From: Acidobacteriota bacterium | GTDB taxonomy: Bacteria; Acidobacteriota; Vicinamibacteria; Vicinamibacterales; UBA8438 | Assembly (NCBI GenBank): GCA_003533545.1 | Contig: DQEK01000091.1 | Span: forward strand, 1-9,370 | Direction: 5' to 3' | Length of the DNA stretch: 9,370 bases | Shown: one piece after another, positions 5,526 through 9,370 of the stretch | How the letters are laid out: the number at the start of each line of letters is the position of its first letter | Position numbering within the stretch: position 1 is the first letter of the stretch | Notes under the pieces: model-generated | What the model saw: the letters and a program-made list of their open reading frames with translations, nothing else | Database searches by the model: none | Told to the model about the DNA's origin: nothing | Position numbers and translations under genes: made by a program

Positions 5526-6593
5526 ATGCCGCCCCTCGCCCCCGTCCTTACCGCTGTCACCGTTTTCGTGGCATTGACGACGATGACGTCGGCTCAGATG
5601 GTTGAGCACACGACTCGCTTCATCTGGGAGGAGGCGCCCTTTCCGAGAGCCCACGCCTCGACAATTGTCGAAGCGCCAGATGGTTCTCTCATCGCTGCTT
5701 GGTTTGGCGGATCGGGGGAGGGGCACGAGGACGTCGGCATCTGGTCTTCTCGCAAACCCAAGGGTGGCGCCTGGCTGCCTCCCACGGAACTCTACAAGGA
5801 ACCGGGGCAGCCCGCCTGGAACCCCGTGCTCTTTCGTGATGCGTCAGACACCATCTGGCTGTTTTTCAAGGTCGGTCCCAGCCCACGTGAATGGAGTGGG
5901 GCATACATGAAGTCCATTGTCTCGGGTGAACGTTGGTCCGACCCGGTCTGGCTTCCAGCAGGAATGCTGGGCCCGGTCCGTGCGAAGCCACTTACGCTCG
6001 CTAATGGCGACATTCTTGCCGGTTCTTCCTTGGAGAGCTACAAATCGTGGTCCTCCTGGATGGAGATTAGCGTCGATGGCGGGGAATCCTGGTCCAAGCA
6101 CGGGCCGATCCTCTTCGGTGACCTGGAGAAAGATCGTATCGGGACGATCCAGCCAACTCTGATGGAGATCGAGCCTGGCGTGGTGCGAGCTTTTTTCCGA
6201 ACTCGCCGTGTAGGCAAAATTGCAACCTCGGTTTCGAGGGATAGCGGGAGAACCTGGGCGCCCCTCCTGCTCACGGAGCTTGATCATCCCAGCGCGGGAA
6301 TCGACAGTGTCAGGCTCGCCGATGGGCGTTGCATTCTGATTTATAACCCCTCGCCCACTCGGCGCACACCACTCTCGCTTGCGGTGTCATTCGACGATGG
6401 ACTCACTTGGAAAGATTTTCTCGTCATCGAAGAGCTCGCCACGGGACAACGGGGCGAACTTTCCTACCCAGCGATGATCCAGGACGCGAGTGGTGACATA
6501 CAAATCACCTACACATGGAACCGTCGGCGAATTCGGCATGCGACGGTTCCGCTCGAGGTCGTCCCCGAAAGACCCGAATCTCACCCGGAATGA
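5526..6593 (+). CDS. Secreted sialidase-superfamily protein (BNR/Asp-box six-bladed propeller)
   Basis: 355 residues. The start at 5526 is fixed by AGGAG (5515-5519) six bases upstream and by a signal peptide (about 1-23, ending TMTSAQ). Three canonical Asp-boxes (S-x-D-x-G-x-x-W) are present: SVDGGESW (182-189), SRDSGRTW (237-244) and SFDDGLTW (288-295), spaced about 50 residues as expected for propeller blades. The N-terminal FPRAHASTIVEAPDGSLIAAW (39-59) and GEGHEDVGIW (64-73), and the C-terminal GELSYPAMIQD (310-320) followed by TYTWNRRRIRH (328-338), are hallmarks I recall for the BNR_2 (PF13088) branch. Glu311 and Tyr314 sit where sialidases place their Glu/Tyr pair. Members of this branch are often labelled exo-alpha-sialidase, but few have proven activity and the substrate may be another acidic sugar. 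It is exported to the periplasm or beyond. No sialic-acid transport or catabolism gene lies nearby to support sialidase use. Confidence 0.85.
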   Translation: MPPLAPVLTAVTVFVALTTMTSAQMVEHTTRFIWEEAPFPRAHASTIVEAPDGSLIAAWFGGSGEGHEDVGIWSSRKPKGGAWLPPTELYKEPGQPAWNPVLFRDASDTIWLFFKVGPSPREWSGAYMKSIVSGERWSDPVWLPAGMLGPVRAKPLTLANGDILAGSSLESYKSWSSWMEISVDGGESWSKHGPILFGDLEKDRIGTIQPTLMEIEPGVVRAFFRTRRVGKIATSVSRDSGRTWAPLLLTELDHPSAGIDSVRLADGRCILIYNPSPTRRTPLSLAVSFDDGLTWKDFLVIEELATGQRGELSYPAMIQDASGDIQITYTWNRRRIRHATVPLEVVPERPESHPE

Positions 6594-6851
6594 GATGGCA
6601 AACATTTGTATGGTTGTGCGTTTCTGGATTGAGATCTCGCGAACTAGAAGCAGATTGCCGGACCGTTGTTACGCAGCGTGCCGATGGCGTGGACTCGTGA
6701 ATGTCGGATTTCATTCCCTATGGGACTAAGGTCCAATGGTGTCGGTCCATTACTCCGTGGCACTAATCCGTTAACAGTGTGAACGATGATTCCTCAAGGT
6801 CTTGCTAAAGGTTGCGATGATCGCATTTTGGAGATTCCGAGTGCTTCTGTC
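6594..6851 (+). other. 258-base intergenic region before the DUF5916 gene
   Basis: No credible gene is seen here if the downstream start is placed at 6852. It contains small inverted repeats: GGAC-TAAG-GTCC (6723-6734) and AATGG-TGTCGGT-CCATT (6735-6751). The direct repeat GGTCCA(A/T)T occurs at 6730 and 6744. None is strong enough to call an operator. I do not see a convincing -10/-35 pair. Confidence 0.3.
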
Positions 6852-9152
6852 ATGACGTCGGTACTGCGTTTTTCGTGGTTCTTGTGCGCGTGCTGTGTAT
6901 GGTGGTTTTCGGTAGTCAACTTGGTCGCCCAGCAGACCGATGCGGCGGGGCGGGCCCTCACCACGGCTGGGGTGCCGCTGGTACGTGCCGTTCGCGCGAC
7001 GGTCGCGCCGTCAGTCGATGGTGACGTGCTAGGTGATCCCGCCTACGACAGCGCCATGGTGGCCAGCGGCTTCGTTCAGAACCGACCCTTTGAGGCTGAA
7101 CCGGCTTCAGAGCGGACCGAAGTACGAATCGTCTACACCGAGGACACGTTGTATTTCGGCGTGATCTGCTACACCGCCGACCCCGGTACGATCATCGTCG
7201 CCGACAGCCGGCGTGACTCGGATCTCACCGAGACTGACAGTTTTCGAGTCATCCTCGACACGTATCAGGATGGGCAGAACGGATTCGTTTTTGGCACGAA
7301 CCCCGCCGGCGTGGAGTATGACGCACAGGTCATCAACGAAGGACAGGGGAGTGGACGTTTTGGCGGAGGCGGCAGCGGCCGGCCGAGTAATAGCCGGCAG
7401 CAGCGTGGTTCTGGGGGGGGCTCTAACGTTAATTGGGATGGCGTGTGGCAGGTGGTTGCGGATGTGACCGAGTTCGGGTGGACCGTGGAGATGGCCATTC
7501 CCTTTAGCACCCTCAGGTACCCGCGGGGTGACGTGCAGACTTGGGGGTTGAATTTTCAACGCAACATTCGGGACAGAAACGAGCAGGTCTACTGGTCGCC
7601 GTTGCCGCGGCAATACAACATCAACAGGATCTCGCTTGCCGGGGAACTGCAGGCAATCGAGGTGCCCCCGCAGCGAAATTTGCAGTTCACACCGTACGTG
7701 CTCGGGCAGTCCCTACGACGGACGGCGCGAAGCAACGAAACAGGAGATTTGGGAGCCGATCTTAAGTACAGCGTGACGCCGAGCATGACGCTCGACCTGA
7801 CCTACAACACCGATTTTGCTCAGGTCGAGGTCGATGACGAGCAGATCAACCTTGATCGCTTTACGTTGTTTTTTCCTGAAAAGCGGCCTTTTTTCCTCGA
7901 GAACGCCGGATTGTTCTCGGTGGGGCAGTCGGGCGCCGTTGACATTTTCTTTAGCCGCCGCATTGGGCTCAGTGAAACTGGTGGCCAGATTCCGATCGTC
8001 GGTGGCGGGCGACTCTCTGGAAAAATTGGAACAAATACCAACGTCGGGTTTCTGAACATGCAAACCGCTGCTGTTGAGGCGACCGGTACGCCGCAACAGA
8101 ATTTCACCGTGGGTCGGGTACGACAAGACCTACCCAACCGATCGAATGTCGGTGCCATGTTCGTTAACCGGCAAGCGGCCGGCAGTTTGGCAGGTGACGC
8201 GGATTACAACCGAAGTTACGCTGCTGACGGTCGCTGGGGAATTGGTGAAGGAGGCACCCTCAGTGGGTTCGTGGCGGCTACGGAGACACCAGAGCTGCCA
8301 ACTACGGATTCGCACGCCTATGCGTTCAGCGCGCAGCATCAGTCAGAACAGGCGCGTTTGAGCCTAGGGTTCACGGAAGTGGCCCCAAACTTCAATCCTG
8401 AGGTCGGGTTTCTTGCTCGGCAGAGCTATCGGCGGATGAACGGAAGCGTGTTCACAACACTGCGCCCGGAAAACTTCATGGGGGTCCATGAGTTTCGGCC
8501 TCATGTTTCGCACAACACGGTGTTCGACTTTGAGACGGGGCGACAGGAGAGTCAGTTTACCCACATCGACAATCACATCGAGTGGCGAAATGGCTATGAA
8601 GTTCATACTGGGATGAACGTCACTCGCGAAGGGGTGCTTGAGCCGTTCGAGATTTTCCCAGGCGTGGTGGTGTTGCCAGGGACGTATGACCACAAGGAAG
8701 CCCAGCTCGCCGGCAATACCAACCTGGGTGCTCCGATCAGCTTCAACATCAACACGATTGTTGGTGGACTGTTCGGCGGCGAGCGGATCACGTTGACACC
8801 GTCGATTGCGGCTCGGGTTGGCGAGACCTTCAATTCGATGTTTGAGTGGAGTTACAACGACCTGCGGCTACCAGCCGGTAATTTCACGACCAACCTGATT
8901 CGATTTCGGGCCTCGTATTCCTTCACGACCCGCATGTTTTTTCAGGCCCTCGTGCAGTACAACGATCGCGTCGATCTCTGGTCGTCGAATTTGCGGTTCG
9001 GCCTCTTGTCGGATGCCAACACCGGCTTGTTTGTCGTCTACAACGACGTCCAGTATTTCGACGGCGCGCTTGGCTCCCGGTTCACGTCATCGCTGGGAAG
9101 TGGCCGTACCCTTACCGTGAAATATAGCCATCTCTTTGATCTGTTGCGTTGA
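6852..9152 (+). CDS. CBM9-like + DUF5916 outer-membrane beta-barrel protein
   Basis: 766 residues from the ATG at 6852, which directly begins a signal peptide (FSWFLCACCVWWFSVVNLVAQQ region). An in-frame ATG at 6786 would add 22 polar residues before it; neither start has a strong ribosome binding site, so 6786 remains possible. Residues about 48-265 form a carbohydrate-binding family 9-like sandwich, with SVDGDVLGDPAY, ADSRRDSDLTETDSFRVILD, FVFGTNPAGVEYDAQ and GWTVEMAIPFSTLRY. The rest is an antiparallel barrel with the DUF5916 landmark FFPEKRPFFLENAGLF (340-355), ending in a full set of aromatic strands. A Gly/Ser-rich insert (about 164-192) interrupts the sandwich. Such proteins are predicted outer-membrane barrels with a periplasmic or surface sugar-binding domain; ligand and role (transport, adhesion, enzyme) are unknown. 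The unusually Cys- and Trp-rich hydrophobic core of the signal peptide is odd. It is the last rightward gene and faces a convergent gene. Confidence 0.9.
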   Translation: MTSVLRFSWFLCACCVWWFSVVNLVAQQTDAAGRALTTAGVPLVRAVRATVAPSVDGDVLGDPAYDSAMVASGFVQNRPFEAEPASERTEVRIVYTEDTLYFGVICYTADPGTIIVADSRRDSDLTETDSFRVILDTYQDGQNGFVFGTNPAGVEYDAQVINEGQGSGRFGGGGSGRPSNSRQQRGSGGGSNVNWDGVWQVVADVTEFGWTVEMAIPFSTLRYPRGDVQTWGLNFQRNIRDRNEQVYWSPLPRQYNINRISLAGELQAIEVPPQRNLQFTPYVLGQSLRRTARSNETGDLGADLKYSVTPSMTLDLTYNTDFAQVEVDDEQINLDRFTLFFPEKRPFFLENAGLFSVGQSGAVDIFFSRRIGLSETGGQIPIVGGGRLSGKIGTNTNVGFLNMQTAAVEATGTPQQNFTVGRVRQDLPNRSNVGAMFVNRQAAGSLAGDADYNRSYAADGRWGIGEGGTLSGFVAATETPELPTTDSHAYAFSAQHQSEQARLSLGFTEVAPNFNPEVGFLARQSYRRMNGSVFTTLRPENFMGVHEFRPHVSHNTVFDFETGRQESQFTHIDNHIEWRNGYEVHTGMNVTREGVLEPFEIFPGVVVLPGTYDHKEAQLAGNTNLGAPISFNINTIVGGLFGGERITLTPSIAARVGETFNSMFEWSYNDLRLPAGNFTTNLIRFRASYSFTTRMFFQALVQYNDRVDLWSSNLRFGLLSDANTGLFVVYNDVQYFDGALGSRFTSSLGSGRTLTVKYSHLFDLLR

Positions 9153-9260
9153 GCCTCCGAATCGCCGACGCGCACGGCAACCAGTGTGTTGGACACCCCG
9201 CGCTCACGGCTGGCGACCTGATTGGAAGAAACTGGTTTTCCCGGCTCGTGCCAAAAACAC
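9153..9260. other. Convergent intergenic gap without a clear terminator
   Basis: The 108 bases between the two facing stop codons should hold transcription termination signals for both strands. The best candidate is GGTTTT (9232-9237) facing AAAAACACC, with GGC-TCGT-GCC between them, but its GC stem is only three base pairs. I do not call a terminator. Confidence 0.3.
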
Positions 9261-9370
9261 CTACTGAGTCCCTTGGCTTCCAGGCTGCGCGGCCGCTTTC
9301 TCTTCCGCTCGCGCTCCAGCAAGGATGCCCTCCATGCTGTAGTTTCCTTCGTGGCACGCATACTCAAACA
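9261..9370 (-). CDS. 3' end of a convergent gene, conserved unknown protein tail
   Basis: On the minus strand a frame open from the right edge ends at TAG (9263-9261), giving the last 35 residues of a protein whose start lies outside the window. The tail contains FEYACHEGNYSMEGILAG followed by ARAEEKAAA and a short polar end. From memory, an EYACHEGNY-x-(M/L)-x-x-IL-x-GAR-x-EE ending is shared by many uncharacterised, often secreted proteins of Acidobacteriota and related metagenomic bacteria, which makes this frame convincing despite its short length. It has no start codon for its real beginning here, so simple ORF finding misses it. Two longer minus-strand frames over the same bases are in other frames and lack this pattern. 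It converges with the DUF5916 gene, leaving 108 bases between the two stops. Function is unknown. Confidence 0.7.
   Translation of the reverse strand, partial: FEYACHEGNYSMEGILAGARAEEKAAAQPGSQGTQ

Noticed and set aside
9038..9367. 109-codon minus-strand frame at the right edge
   Set aside because: It is in a different frame from the recognisable YACHEGNY tail, is rich in Arg and Ser, and runs into the end of the DUF5916 gene.
1..9370. A single coordinated multi-gene system, mobile element, CRISPR array or RNA gene
   Set aside because: Genes have separate leaders and unrelated folds; no transposase, integrase, terminal repeats, evenly spaced direct repeats, or tRNA/rRNA signatures were seen on either strand.

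Overview
The window reads as GC-rich chromosomal DNA from a Gram-negative heterotroph. It encodes two predicted outer-membrane proteins (a PagL-like barrel and a DUF5916-type barrel) and three enzymes or enzyme-like proteins with signal peptides. The mix of a DUF5671 membrane-protein pair, a DUF5916 barrel, a secreted PQQ-dehydrogenase-like propeller and a gene tail reading YACHEGNYSMEGILAG resembles what I remember of uncultured marine or soil Acidobacteriota (Vicinamibacteria-like). That assignment is inference. There is no rRNA, tRNA or marker gene here to prove it.

Layout, left to right: (1) 2-481, the 3' part of a four-helix DUF5671-type membrane protein, overlapping by ATGA with 478-903, a small single-helix anchored protein. 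(2) A 229-base leader with a possible switching stem, then 1133-2374, a secreted PQQ-dependent sugar dehydrogenase-like beta-propeller that lacks several expected catalytic and cofactor residues. (3) A recognisable promoter (2453-2481) and a 15-codon upstream ORF, then 2629-4176, a secreted type B carboxylesterase with an intact triad. (4) 4315-4887, a PagL/acyloxyacyl-hydrolase-like outer-membrane protein. (5) 4992-5390, a small cytoplasmic VOC (glyoxalase-fold) protein. (6) A palindrome lying over the -35 position of a promoter, then 5526-6593, a secreted sialidase-superfamily six-bladed propeller with three Asp-boxes. (7) 6852-9152, a CBM9-like plus DUF5916 outer-membrane protein. (8) 9261-9370, minus strand, the last 35 codons of a convergent gene whose start lies beyond the right edge.

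Apart from the ATGA-coupled first pair, genes are separated by about 100-260 bases. Several gaps carry a similar -10-like element (TAGGAT, TAGGAT, TAGAAT, TACGAT), so most genes look independently transcribed rather than part of one operon. The shared theme is cell-envelope and extracellular work: ester and glycan processing, lipid A or outer-membrane modification, and surface carbohydrate binding. I see no CRISPR array, insertion sequence, phage gene, toxin-antitoxin pair or defence system. The most interesting items are the degenerated active site of the PQQ-dehydrogenase-like protein, the two leader or operator structures, the Glu-to-Asn change in the PagL-like protein, and the conserved unknown gene tail at the right edge.
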